From the NCBI RefSeq assembly GCF_049195245.1, contig NZ_JBMIRR010000021.1, forward strand, positions 62,001 through 126,000: a stretch of DNA of 64,000 nt. Reading direction: 5' to 3'. The stretch comes from Arenimonas sp049195245. GTDB taxonomy: Bacteria; Pseudomonadota; Gammaproteobacteria; Xanthomonadales; Xanthomonadaceae. Made by a program: the position numbers and the translations under genes. Positions 46,067 through 56,001 of this stretch are shown piece by piece (position 1 is the stretch's first letter; each line of letters starts with the position of its first letter). The notes below the pieces were generated by a model, which was not told where the DNA came from, did not search any database, and saw only the letters and a program-made list of their open reading frames with translations.

Positions 46067-46978
46067 TCACGCCTTGAGCGGCCAGTACACTTCCGTGCGC
46101 CAGTCGGCGGCGTCGGGATGGCGGGAAGGATCGGTGATGTAGTGTTCCCAGGTCGCCCCGTCGGCTTCGAATCCGTTCGCCTCGATCCAGCGCTCGATCG
46201 CGGCATTGGTATCGGGCAGGCCGTCGTAGGGTCCCGCGTGGATGCCCAGCGCGACCCAGCCGCCCGGCAGGACGTCGGCGCGCATGTCGCCTTCGCTGGT
46301 GGCCGGTGAGGCCAGGGGTACGGCAGGCTCGATCGTCCACAGGCCCAGGCCCGTGCTGACATAGCGGCAGATCGGCCAGCCGGCGATCGGCAAGCCCTTC
46401 TTCGCGGCATGCGTGAACAGGCGGCCGAAGCATTCGCCCAGCGTCTGCTGCAGCGCGCTGGGCGCCACGCGCCGACGGATGCACAGCACGTGCTGCGGCT
46501 CGACCTGTTTGCGCGTGATGCTCAGCGTGGACATGGGGTCTGTACTCCTGGGCCCGAAGTGCTTGTAGCGCGGACGGTGGAAAAAGCGGAGGCCGGGCCC
46601 GGTTGAACGCGTCAACGCCAGGTGTCTTCGGCGCTGCGCCACGGTCGCATCCGCCAGGGCAAATTTGCGGTAGGCCGAGGGTGAGGTGCCGAAATGGCGC
46701 CGGAACGCCCGCAGGAACACTTCGTGGCTGGCGAAGCCGCTGCGCAGCGCCACCGAGCGGACCGTGGCGCCGTCCATCAGCAGTTGCGCCGCGGCTCGCT
46801 CCAGTTGCACCCGCATCGTGAATTGCTTGAGCGTCTCGCCGGAGTACCGCTGGAACTCGCGATGCAACTGGAATCGCGACCTGCCCGTGCGTTGGGCCAT
46901 CGCACCGAGCGTGACGCCGCCGTCCAGGCACGCGGAAAGGTCTTTGAGCAGCAGCAGGAAGCGGTGACGGGGCGACAT
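46067..46978 (-). CDS. AraC family regulator with GyrI-like effector domain
   Basis: The 303-residue protein has an N-terminal AraC double helix-turn-helix (about 5-105): GVTLGAMAQRTGRSRFQLHREF and VRSVALRSGFASHEVFLRAFRRHFG are the two recognition units, cited as TLGAMAQRTGRS and VALRSGFASHE. A C-terminal GyrI/Rob-like small-molecule domain (about 150-303) follows, with EPQHVLCIRR, GIHAGPYDGL and TDPSRHPDAADWRTEVYWPL. Such proteins activate genes in response to hydrophobic compounds. The target is not evident; the downstream small membrane protein is one candidate. Confidence 0.9.
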   Translation of the reverse strand: MSPRHRFLLLLKDLSACLDGGVTLGAMAQRTGRSRFQLHREFQRYSGETLKQFTMRVQLERAAAQLLMDGATVRSVALRSGFASHEVFLRAFRRHFGTSPSAYRKFALADATVAQRRRHLALTRSTGPGLRFFHRPRYKHFGPRSTDPMSTLSITRKQVEPQHVLCIRRRVAPSALQQTLGECFGRLFTHAAKKGLPIAGWPICRYVSTGLGLWTIEPAVPLASPATSEGDMRADVLPGGWVALGIHAGPYDGLPDTNAAIERWIEANGFEADGATWEHYITDPSRHPDAADWRTEVYWPLKA

Positions 46979-47198
46979 GGCGGTTGGATCGTAATACGGG
47001 GGCGGTTTGGCGGATTGATGTTCCTTGCAGCCCGGCCGCGGCGCCCGAAGCCACCCGCCTCAGCCCCCGGCAGGACCGGCCCGGTGACCCGCCGGCAGGC
47101 GGCAGGACGGGCTGTGAATCCCGTCACAAATCAGTGCCACAATCGGCCGCCCGGCACGGGCACGCCCTTCCCCTCCAACCTTGCAGTGGAGTTACCGG

Positions 47199-48959
<1,761 letters not shown>

Positions 48960-48969
48960 AGTCTTCCGC

Positions 48970-48999
48970 CATGACCCCGGCCACTGCGCCGGGGTCATG
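48970..48999. terminator. 12-bp perfect hairpin after the endonuclease gene
   Basis: 48970-48981 pairs exactly with 48988-48999 around a 6-base loop, 10 bases past the stop. No U-tract follows. It is the first element of the 416-base gene-free stretch 48960-49375. Confidence 0.5.
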
Positions 49000-49067
49000 C
49001 GCGTCCGACCCGTTCCTGCCGACACCGGGGGACAGGCCGGGCCGGTTTTCCCGCACGTTCGCGGCGG

Positions 49068-49098
49068 TTGCAATCAGAAGCCGGCCTGACCCTACAAT
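49068..49098 (+). promoter_or_regulatory. Possible promoter in the 416-base gap before the XRE regulator
   Basis: TTGCAA (49068-49073), a 19-base spacer and TACAAT (49093-49098) form a weak sigma70-like promoter. Transcription from it would give a GC-rich, foldable leader of about 270 bases before the XRE ATG at 49376. I see no recognised RNA family or protein in that leader. Confidence 0.35.
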
Positions 49099-49359
49099 CG
49101 GGCCAAGGAAGGCGGTGCACGCCCGGACGATGGACCTGCGAACGACAGGCCACGCCGGACCAGTGCATGGCCCCGCGGCACCGCCTCCGGCCCGACCGGG
49201 CCAGGCAGGACCCGGGGACGCACGGATCGTGCGCCTTCCCGACGGAGCACGGATGCCGCGGGGTCCTCAGGGGGAGGCCACCCGCAAGGGCAGCGTTTTC
49301 CGTCCATGACGACGACACCGGCGACAGACACGGTGCGGCGTCGCCTGCGTTGGCTGCAT

Positions 49360-49371
49360 TTCCGGGGATAC
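49360..49371 (+). repeat. Direct repeat copy 1 (TTCCGGGGATAC) before the XRE gene
   Basis: The 12-base sequence lies 4 bases before the XRE ATG. An identical copy lies at 49771-49782, upstream of dsbD. Placement at both gene starts suggests an operator or a shared RNA element. Confidence 0.5.
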
Positions 49372-49375
49372 ATCG

Positions 49376-49741
49376 ATGACGCTGTTGTTCAACCGCATCA
49401 GGCAGGCGCGCCGAGGCGCCGAGATGTCGCAGTCCGAACTGGCCACCGTGGTCGGCGTGGCCCGCAGCGCCGTGGCGCAGTGGGAGCGCAAGGACGGCGC
49501 CAAGCCCACCACCGAGAACATGGCCAAGATCGCCATGGCCTGCGCGGTCAGCTTCGAGTGGCTGGCCACCGGGCGCGGCGGGCGCTGGATTGGCGGCGAC
49601 GCGGAAACACCCGCGATGCTGCTCAACTTCTACGCCCAGTGCGGGCTGGAGGAGCGGCTGCTGGTGGCCTTCCGGTCGCTGCGCAGCCCCGAGCAGCAGC
49701 CGCTGGTGGACTTCGTCGAGGCCATGACCGACCGCGCCTGA
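49376..49741 (+). CDS. XRE family helix-turn-helix regulator
   Basis: The 121-residue protein has an N-terminal XRE domain (about 5-60): RIRQARRGAEMSQSELATVVGVARSAVAQWER contains the recognition helix (landmarks SQSELATVVGV, SAVAQWER). It is followed by TTENMAKIA and FEWLATGRG. The C-terminal half (about 75-121) is a short helical part, perhaps for dimerisation. It resembles phage-type repressors but stands alone among housekeeping genes. Identical 12-base repeats flank the gene, so it may regulate itself and dsbD, which starts 98 bases downstream on the same strand. Confidence 0.85.
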   Translation: MTLLFNRIRQARRGAEMSQSELATVVGVARSAVAQWERKDGAKPTTENMAKIAMACAVSFEWLATGRGGRWIGGDAETPAMLLNFYAQCGLEERLLVAFRSLRSPEQQPLVDFVEAMTDRA

Positions 49742-49770
49742 GCCGGCGGTTTCTCGCCCTGGCGACGAAC

Positions 49771-49782
49771 TTCCGGGGATAC
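49771..49782 (+). repeat. Direct repeat copy 2 (TTCCGGGGATAC) before dsbD
   Basis: Identical to 49360-49371. It lies between the XRE stop (49741) and the dsbD ATG (49840), 57 bases before that ATG. Confidence 0.5.
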
Positions 49783-49839
49783 TTGCGGTCGTAGGGGCGG
49801 CCGGCCGCTGGCCCGCCCCCTCCCTGACCGAGACCCCGC

Positions 49840-52029
49840 ATGACCCGTTGGCTGTTGGCCCTGGTGGCCCTGTTGCTGTCCGTGCCGACCGCCCGCGCGG
49901 TGGACGAGGCCGACCTGCTGCCGATCGACCAGGCCTTCGCGCTTACGGCCACCGCCACCGAGCGCGGCCGCATCGAGCTTCGCTGGCAGATCGCCCCGGG
50001 CTACTACCTGTACCGCCACCGCATGGGCGCCGAGCCGGTGGGCGACGGCTTCACCGCCCAGCCGCTCGAGCTGCCCGAGGGCATGCCCGAGACCGACGAA
50101 TTCTTCGGCGACATCGAGACCTACCGCCACGAAGTGACCGGCGTGCTCGCCGGCACAGCGGCCGACGGCGTAGACACGGTCACGCTGAAGGTGAAGTACC
50201 AGGGCTGCGCCGACGTCGGCGTGTGTTACCCGCCGCATGCGAAGACGCTGGTGGTGCCGCTTTCGGGCGCGGCGGCGGTTGCCGCTGCGGCGGGCCCGCC
50301 TGCGGCTTCGGAACCGGCCGGTGGCGACGCGCTGTCGTCGCTCGGTGGCCGCAGCCAGGGCCCGCTGGACGGCGTGTTCGGCGACACCGGGGCCAGCCGC
50401 CCCAGCGGCGGCCTGCCGCTGCCCGAAGCACAGGCCTTCCGCTTCGAGGCCATCGTGGGCTCCTCGTCGGAGCTGCTGCTGCGCTTCACGCCGGCGCCCG
50501 GCTACTACCTCTACCGCGACCGCACCACGGTGGCTATCGACGGCGACGGCGCCCGCGCCGGCGAAATCGCCTGGCCTGCGGCGCAGTCGCATCGCGACGA
50601 GCACTTCGGCGACGTGAAGGTGTTCTTCGAGCCGGTGGATGCCACCCTGCCGGTGATCCGCAGCCAGGCCGCGGCCCTGCCGGTGACCGTGCGCGTGACC
50701 ATGCAGGGCTGCCAGACCGACGGCATCTGCTACCCGCCGATGACCCGCGAGGTGGCGCTGACCCTGCCCGCCGGCCAGGGCGCGGCCGGACCCGCGCGCG
50801 AGACGCCGCCCGCCGTGGCCAACGCCACGCCCCTGTGGCTGGCCCTGCTGCTGGCGCTGGGCGGCGGCCTGGTGCTGAACCTGATGCCCTGCGTGCTGCC
50901 GGTGCTGTCGCTGAAGGCGATCTCGCTGGCCCAGGGCGGCGAAAGCCGCGGCAAGGCCCGCAATCAGGCGCTGTGGTACACGGCCGGCGTGCTGGCCAGC
51001 TTCGCGGCGGTCGGCGCGATCGCGCTGGCCCTGAGGCAGGCGGGCCTGGCCCTGGGCTGGGGCTTCCAGCTGCAGCAACCGGGCGTGATCGCGGCGCTGG
51101 CGCTGGTGATGATCGCGATCGCCCTGTCGCTGTCGGGCGTGGTGAGCTTCGGCGCCTCGCTGGCCGGCCGCGGCCAGTCGCTGACCGAGAAGTCCGGACC
51201 GGCGGGCGATTTTTTCACCGGCGTGCTGGCAGTGGTGGTGGCCAGCCCGTGCACGGCGCCGTTCATGGGCACGGCCCTGGCGTTTGCGTTCGCGGCTTCG
51301 CCGGCGGTGGCGATCCTGGTGTTCCTGGCGCTGGGCCTGGGCCTGGCCCTGCCCTTCCTGCTGATCGGCTTCGTGCCCGCGCTGGCGGCGCGGCTGCCGC
51401 GGCCGGGCGCGTGGATGGATACGCTCAAGCAGGTGCTGGCCTTCCCGATGTACCTCACCGCGGTGTGGCTGCTGTGGGTGCTGGCCAAACAGCGCGGCGC
51501 CGATGCGATCGGCCTGGTGCTGGCGGGCGCGGTGCTGCTGGCGCTGGGCCTGTGGTGGTGGGAGAAGGCGCGCTGGGGCCGCCTGTTGCCGCGCGTGCTG
51601 GCGGGCCTTCTGGTGCTGGCCGCGCTGTGGCCGGTGCTGGCGGTGCAGCGGATGCCGGTGCCCGCGCGGGCCGAGGCGCAGGAGGCCGGCACGGTGGCGT
51701 ACTCGCCGGAAAAGCTGCAGCAGCTGCGCCGCGATGGCCGCGTGGTGTTCGTCAACATGACGGCCGACTGGTGCGTCACCTGCAAGGCCAACGAGCGCAC
51801 GGTGCTGGCCCGCGATGAATTCCGCAGCGCACTCGAGGCCGCGGGTGCGGTCTACATGAAGGGCGATTACACCGACGTGGACGAGACCATCACCCGATTC
51901 CTGGAATCGCACGGCGCGGTCGGCGTACCGCTGTACGTGGTCTACCCGCGCCAGGGCGAGCCGGTGGTGCTGCCCACCGTGCTCACCCAGGGCGTGGTCG
52001 AAGACGCCCTGGCCGAGGCCGCCCACTGA
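49840..52029 (+). CDS. dsbD: Thiol:disulfide interchange protein DsbD
   Basis: The 729-residue protein carries electrons from cytosolic thioredoxin to periplasmic thiol proteins. After a signal peptide (residue about 20) there are two tandem DsbD-alpha domains, each with a CxxxxxCYPP pair: GCADVGVCYPP near 127-137 and GCQTDGICYPP near 290-300. The membrane part has the two catalytic cysteines in LMPCVLPVLS and VVASPCTAPFMG. The C-terminal thioredoxin domain has DWCVTCK (about 645). The duplicated alpha domain makes it about 160 residues longer than E. coli DsbD. It ends 1 base before the TlpA-like gene. Confidence 0.95.
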   Translation: MTRWLLALVALLLSVPTARAVDEADLLPIDQAFALTATATERGRIELRWQIAPGYYLYRHRMGAEPVGDGFTAQPLELPEGMPETDEFFGDIETYRHEVTGVLAGTAADGVDTVTLKVKYQGCADVGVCYPPHAKTLVVPLSGAAAVAAAAGPPAASEPAGGDALSSLGGRSQGPLDGVFGDTGASRPSGGLPLPEAQAFRFEAIVGSSSELLLRFTPAPGYYLYRDRTTVAIDGDGARAGEIAWPAAQSHRDEHFGDVKVFFEPVDATLPVIRSQAAALPVTVRVTMQGCQTDGICYPPMTREVALTLPAGQGAAGPARETPPAVANATPLWLALLLALGGGLVLNLMPCVLPVLSLKAISLAQGGESRGKARNQALWYTAGVLASFAAVGAIALALRQAGLALGWGFQLQQPGVIAALALVMIAIALSLSGVVSFGASLAGRGQSLTEKSGPAGDFFTGVLAVVVASPCTAPFMGTALAFAFAASPAVAILVFLALGLGLALPFLLIGFVPALAARLPRPGAWMDTLKQVLAFPMYLTAVWLLWVLAKQRGADAIGLVLAGAVLLALGLWWWEKARWGRLLPRVLAGLLVLAALWPVLAVQRMPVPARAEAQEAGTVAYSPEKLQQLRRDGRVVFVNMTADWCVTCKANERTVLARDEFRSALEAAGAVYMKGDYTDVDETITRFLESHGAVGVPLYVVYPRQGEPVVLPTVLTQGVVEDALAEAAH

Positions 52030-52030
52030 G

Positions 52031-52585
52031 ATGACGCGGCAGGGCGTGCTGACCTGGGTGGCGATCATCGTGCTTGGCGCGACCAGCGCGGTGCTGGGCG
52101 CCTGGCTGGCCAAACGCGTCCTGCTGCCGCCGGAAAACCCGCCGCCGCCCGGCCTGGTCGTGGTGGCGCCCGGCCAGGCCCTGCCCGAGCTGCAGCTGCC
52201 CGACCTGCGCGATGGCCAGGCCCACCGGCTCTCGGGCCCCGGCCCGGTGCGGCTGGTGAACTACTGGGCCAGCTGGTGCGGCCCCTGCCGCGAAGAGATG
52301 CCGGTGCTGGACGCCTTCGCCGCGCAACGCCCGAGCCACGGCGTCGAAGTGGTCGGCATTGCGCTGGATACGCCGGAGGACGCGCGCGCCTTCCTGGCCC
52401 AGGTGCCGGTGTCGTTCACGCTGCTGGTGGAAACGCCCGGACCACGCGATAGTTCGGTGCAGCTGGGCAATGCCCGCGGCGTGCTGCCCTTCACCGCGCT
52501 GGTGGACGCGCAGGGCCGGCTGGTGAAAACCCACTACGGCGCCTTCGCCGACGTGGCCCAGGTGCAGGACTGGGCCTTGGACTGA
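52031..52585 (+). CDS. TlpA/DsbE-like thioredoxin-fold protein
   Basis: The 184-residue protein has an N-terminal membrane anchor (about 5-25) and a thioredoxin fold with NYWASWCGPCREEMPVLD (the CGPC active site near residue 83), ending in GVLPFTALVDAQGRLV. Anchored TlpA-type proteins reduce periplasmic disulfides, for example in cytochrome c maturation. The start lies directly after the dsbD stop, so both belong to one operon and DsbD is its likely electron donor. Confidence 0.92.
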   Translation: MTRQGVLTWVAIIVLGATSAVLGAWLAKRVLLPPENPPPPGLVVVAPGQALPELQLPDLRDGQAHRLSGPGPVRLVNYWASWCGPCREEMPVLDAFAAQRPSHGVEVVGIALDTPEDARAFLAQVPVSFTLLVETPGPRDSSVQLGNARGVLPFTALVDAQGRLVKTHYGAFADVAQVQDWALD

Positions 52586-52704
52586 GCCGGCGCGCTGCCG
52601 GCAAGCTGTTTTCAAACGCCCGTTAAAATCCGGCAAGTCGCGGGCATCGTCTGGACAGGCGCCCGGGCTTGCCGGCAGACTGTGCCTCCCTTGCGGAGGC
52701 TGGC

Positions 52705-53166
52705 GTGGCGAAGATCCTGGTGTTGCATGGCCCCAACCTCAACCTGCTCGGCGAACGCGAGCCGGGCATCTATGGCCACGCCACCCTGGCCCAGATCGAC
52801 ACTGCCCTGGCCACCCGCGCCCAGGCCGCCGGCCACACGCTGGAAAGCTTCCAGTCCAACGCCGAGCACGTGCTGGTGGACCGGGTGCAGGCCGCGCGCC
52901 GCGACGGCACCGCCTTCATCCTGATCAACCCGGCCGCCTACACCCACACCAGCGTGGCCCTGCGCGATGCGCTGGCGGCCATCGGCCTGCCCTTCATCGA
53001 AGTGCACCTGTCCAATCCGCACGCCCGCGAGCCCTTCCGCCAGCACAGCTACTTCTCCAGCCTGGCGCTGGGCGTGGTCAGCGGCTTCGGGGCCGACAGC
53101 TACGCCTACGCGCTGGAGGCCGCGCTCAAGCGCCTGGCCGCCGGCGGCACCCCGGCCGGCACGTAA
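52705..53166 (+). CDS. aroQ: 3-dehydroquinate dehydratase, type II
   Basis: The 153-residue protein carries the type II signatures HGPNLNLLGEREPGIYG (catalytic Tyr), NPAAYTHTS, and EVHLSNPHAREPFRQHS (catalytic His). It removes water from 3-dehydroquinate in the shikimate pathway as a dodecamer. GTG 52705 is chosen: a GGAGG lies 6 bases before it and it gives the canonical N-terminus (AKILVLHGPNLN). An in-frame TTG further upstream would add a non-conserved extension. In gammaproteobacteria aroQ typically precedes accB, as here (44-base gap). Confidence 0.97.
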   Translation: MAKILVLHGPNLNLLGEREPGIYGHATLAQIDTALATRAQAAGHTLESFQSNAEHVLVDRVQAARRDGTAFILINPAAYTHTSVALRDALAAIGLPFIEVHLSNPHAREPFRQHSYFSSLALGVVSGFGADSYAYALEAALKRLAAGGTPAGT

Positions 53167-53210
53167 GCCCGGTCGCCCACCCCTATCCACAACACAAAGA
53201 CGAGGCCGGC

Positions 53211-53684
53211 ATGGACCTTCGCAAGATCAAGAAACTCATCGACCTGCTCGAGGAATCCAACCTCGCCGAAATCGAGATCAAGGAGGGCGAGGAGTCCGTG
53301 CGCCTGGCCCGCGTGCCGCGCGGCGGCTATGCCGCGGCGCCCGCCGCCCCGGTCGCGCAGCCCGAACCCGCGCGTCCCGCCGCGCCCGCCGGCCCGGCGC
53401 CGGCGCTGTCGCCCGAGGCCGTGGGCAAGTCCACCAAGGACATGCCCGATGGCCACACCGTGCGCTCGCCGATGGTCGGCACGTACTACGAGGCCCAGAG
53501 CCCCGACAAGCCGCCGTTCGTGAAGGTGGGCCAGGCGGTGAAGGCCGGCGACACGCTGGGCATCATCGAGGCGATGAAGATGTTCAATCCCATCGAGGCC
53601 GACGTGTCCGGCACGGTGCGCGCCATCCTGGTCCAGAACGGCCAGCCGATCGAGTTCGACGAGCCCATGTTCGTCATCAGCTGA
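53211..53684 (+). CDS. accB: Acetyl-CoA carboxylase biotin carboxyl carrier protein
   Basis: The 157-residue protein has the N-terminal DLRKIKKLIDLLEESNL, an Ala/Pro-rich flexible linker (about 40-70), and the biotinyl domain with EAMKMFNPIEA, where Lys123 is biotinylated. It carries CO2 between AccC and the carboxyltransferase in the first step of fatty acid synthesis. It ends 9 bases before the AccC start; aroQ, accB and accC probably form one operon. Confidence 0.98.
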   Translation: MDLRKIKKLIDLLEESNLAEIEIKEGEESVRLARVPRGGYAAAPAAPVAQPEPARPAAPAGPAPALSPEAVGKSTKDMPDGHTVRSPMVGTYYEAQSPDKPPFVKVGQAVKAGDTLGIIEAMKMFNPIEADVSGTVRAILVQNGQPIEFDEPMFVIS

Positions 53685-53693
53685 GGAATGCCC

Positions 53694-55061
53694 ATGCTGG
53701 ACAAGATCGTCATCGCCAACCGCGGCGAGATCGCGCTGCGCATCCTGCGCGCCTGCCACGCGCTCGGCATCAAGACCGTGGCCGTGCATTCCACCGTGGA
53801 CCGCAACCTCAAGCACGTGGCCATGGCCGACGAGTCGGTGTGCATCGGACCGGCGCCGTCCTCGGAAAGCTACCTCAACATCCCGGCCATCATCGCCGCG
53901 GCCGAGGTGACCGACGCCAAGGGCATCCATCCCGGCTACGGCTTCCTGAGCGAAAACGCCGACTTCGCCGAGCGCGTCGAGAAGTCGGGCTTCGTCTTCA
54001 TCGGGCCCACCGCCAACGTGATCCGCATGATGGGCGACAAGGTCGAGGCCATCCGCGCGATGAAGGACGCCGGCGTGCCCTGCGTGCCGGGCTCGGGCGG
54101 CCCGCTGCCCGACGATGACGCGGTGTGCCTGAAGTTCGGCAAGTCCATCGGCTACCCGGTGATCATCAAGGCGGCCGGCGGCGGCGGCGGCCGCGGCATG
54201 CGCGTGGTGCACACCGAGGCCGCGCTGCTCAATGCCATCGCCGCGACCAAGCAGGAGGCCAAGGCCGCCTTCGGCAACGACATGGTGTACATGGAGAAGT
54301 TCCTGGAGAACCCGCGCCACGTGGAGATCCAGGTGCTGTCCGACGGCCAGGGCAATGCCATCCACCTGGGCGAGCGCGACTGCTCCATGCAGCGCCGCCA
54401 CCAGAAGGTGGTGGAAGAGGCGCCGGCGCCGGGAATCACCGACGAGCAGCGCGCCGAGATCGGCCGCATCTGCACCGAGGCCTGCGTGCGCATCGGCTAC
54501 CGCGGCGCCGGCACCTTCGAGTTCCTGTTCGAGGACGGCCGCTTCTATTTCATCGAGATGAACACCCGCATCCAGGTCGAACACCCCGTCACCGAACTGG
54601 TGACCGGCGTGGACCTGGTGCGCGAGCAGCTGCTGATCGCCAGCGGCCAGAAGCTGAGCATCAAGCAATCCGACATCGTCATCCGCGGCCACGCCATCGA
54701 GTGCCGCATCAATGCCGAGGACCCGGAAACCTTCCTGCCCAGCCCGGGCCTGATCAAGCACTTCCATGCACCGGGCGGCCCGGGCGTGCGCGTGGATTCG
54801 CACATCTACGAAGGCTACAAGGTGCCGCCGAACTACGACTCCATGATCGGCAAGCTGATCGTGCACGGGGCGACGCGTGCCCAGGCCATCGCCCGCATGC
54901 GGGTGGCGCTGAGCGAGATGGTGGTGGACGGCATCAAGACCAACGTGCCGCTGCAGATCCGGATCATGGCCGACATCGGTTTCCAGCAGGGCGGCACCAA
55001 CATCCATTACCTCGAGAAGCGGCTGGCGGAGCGCAAGGAAAAGGCGATTGGGCTCGGCTGA
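53694..55061 (+). CDS. accC: Acetyl-CoA carboxylase biotin carboxylase subunit
   Basis: The 455-residue ATP-grasp enzyme carboxylates the biotin on AccB. It has the canonical start LDKIVIANRGEIALRIL, the Gly-rich ATP loop IIKAAGGGGGRGMRVV, the ERDCSMQRRHQK motif, and EMNTRIQVEHPVTE. ATG 53694 is chosen over 53688: the GAGGA lies 5 bases before it, and only this start gives the family N-terminus. Its 3' end overlaps the next gene's proposed start by 14 bases. Confidence 0.98.
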   Translation: MLDKIVIANRGEIALRILRACHALGIKTVAVHSTVDRNLKHVAMADESVCIGPAPSSESYLNIPAIIAAAEVTDAKGIHPGYGFLSENADFAERVEKSGFVFIGPTANVIRMMGDKVEAIRAMKDAGVPCVPGSGGPLPDDDAVCLKFGKSIGYPVIIKAAGGGGGRGMRVVHTEAALLNAIAATKQEAKAAFGNDMVYMEKFLENPRHVEIQVLSDGQGNAIHLGERDCSMQRRHQKVVEEAPAPGITDEQRAEIGRICTEACVRIGYRGAGTFEFLFEDGRFYFIEMNTRIQVEHPVTELVTGVDLVREQLLIASGQKLSIKQSDIVIRGHAIECRINAEDPETFLPSPGLIKHFHAPGGPGVRVDSHIYEGYKVPPNYDSMIGKLIVHGATRAQAIARMRVALSEMVVDGIKTNVPLQIRIMADIGFQQGGTNIHYLEKRLAERKEKAIGLG

Positions 55062-55854
55062 AGGCCTGCACGCGCGCCACGCGGCGCGCGCGGGGTGCGT
55101 CCTGCTGCTGGCGGCTGCCTTCGCGCCCCGGGCCTTGGCGCAGGATGCAGGACCAGCGGCCGCATCACCCGTTCCGCTGCCGGCCTGGCTGGTGGTGGAA
55201 CAGGTGCTTCCGCCTGCCGGCATCCCCGATGCGTGGAAAGCCGTCTCGCAGGACGTGATTCCGTATCCACGCCTTTCCGCTTCCCCCTCGTCCAGCTCAC
55301 CACAGCCTCCCCATGTCGAACTGCAGGCCAGCGACGGACCCCACGCGGGCCTCTGGCGCTTCTTCGCACGCCGGGAACAGCAGCCGCCGCAGGCCGCCTG
55401 GCAGCTGGTGGTCTCCGACCACGCGCCTTACCGGGTGACAGCCCGGCTTTATTGCGACGAACCATCGGGCGGCTGCCGCGCGCTGCACGAAAGCCTGGCC
55501 TGGCTGCCGGCACCGCCGCCGCGCAATGAAGCCGCGGCACGGGAGTGGCTGCGCATCGTCACCGACGGCCCCTGCGAACCGGGCCCAGCGCGCACGCCGG
55601 CACCGCGCTTCCCGCCCGCGGCGATGCGGACAGAGGCCAGCGGCACGGTGCGCGTGCGCGTGGCGTTCAATGCCTGCGGGCAGGTCCGCTACGCCTCGCT
55701 GTTCAGCAGCGCGGGCAATCACCACCTTGATCGCGCCGCCGTGCAGGCGGCGCGCTCCTGGCGACTGCCGCTGCCCGACGGCCATGCCGGACCGGGGCAA
55801 GCCGTGGTGCCCGTCCGGTTCGAAATTGCCGCCGATGCCGCGCCGGCCGACTGA
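55048..55854 (+). CDS. Exported protein with TonB C-terminal-like domain
   Basis: The 268-residue product begins with TTG 55048, overlapping accC; no ATG or GTG gives a usable start nearby, so the start is uncertain. It has a signal peptide-like stretch (CVLLLAAAFAPRALA), a middle region of no recognised family, and a TonB-like C-terminal domain (about 185-260): FPPAAMRTEASGTVRVRVAFNACGQV, cited in parts (PPAAMRTEASGTV, AVQAARSWRLPLP). The domain normally engages outer-membrane receptors, but this one lacks a membrane anchor and proline stalk. It could be a TonB-related periplasmic protein. Confidence 0.65.
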   Translation: MGSAEGLHARHAARAGCVLLLAAAFAPRALAQDAGPAAASPVPLPAWLVVEQVLPPAGIPDAWKAVSQDVIPYPRLSASPSSSSPQPPHVELQASDGPHAGLWRFFARREQQPPQAAWQLVVSDHAPYRVTARLYCDEPSGGCRALHESLAWLPAPPPRNEAAAREWLRIVTDGPCEPGPARTPAPRFPPAAMRTEASGTVRVRVAFNACGQVRYASLFSSAGNHHLDRAAVQAARSWRLPLPDGHAGPGQAVVPVRFEIAADAAPAD

Positions 55855-56001
55855 CGCTGCCGTTAACGCCCTGCGAACATCCGCCTAAGGCTGAGTTAAT
55901 GCCGGTCGCGCAGCATGTCGCATCGCCCGCATCGGGTGCGGCATCGGGAAGCGAACATCGTGGCTGGCGGCAAGTTCGGCGCGGATCCCTCGCGCAGGCG
56001 C

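Noticed and set aside
48965..49005. GCCACTG string inside the 12-bp hairpin, similar to a cobalamin-riboswitch box
   Set aside because: The rest of the B12 box and flanking conserved helices are absent and no cobalamin gene follows.
49105..49375. Possible 6S, RNase P or SRP RNA in the GC-rich leader
   Set aside because: I could not match the conserved motifs of any of these; no claim beyond a structured leader is justified.
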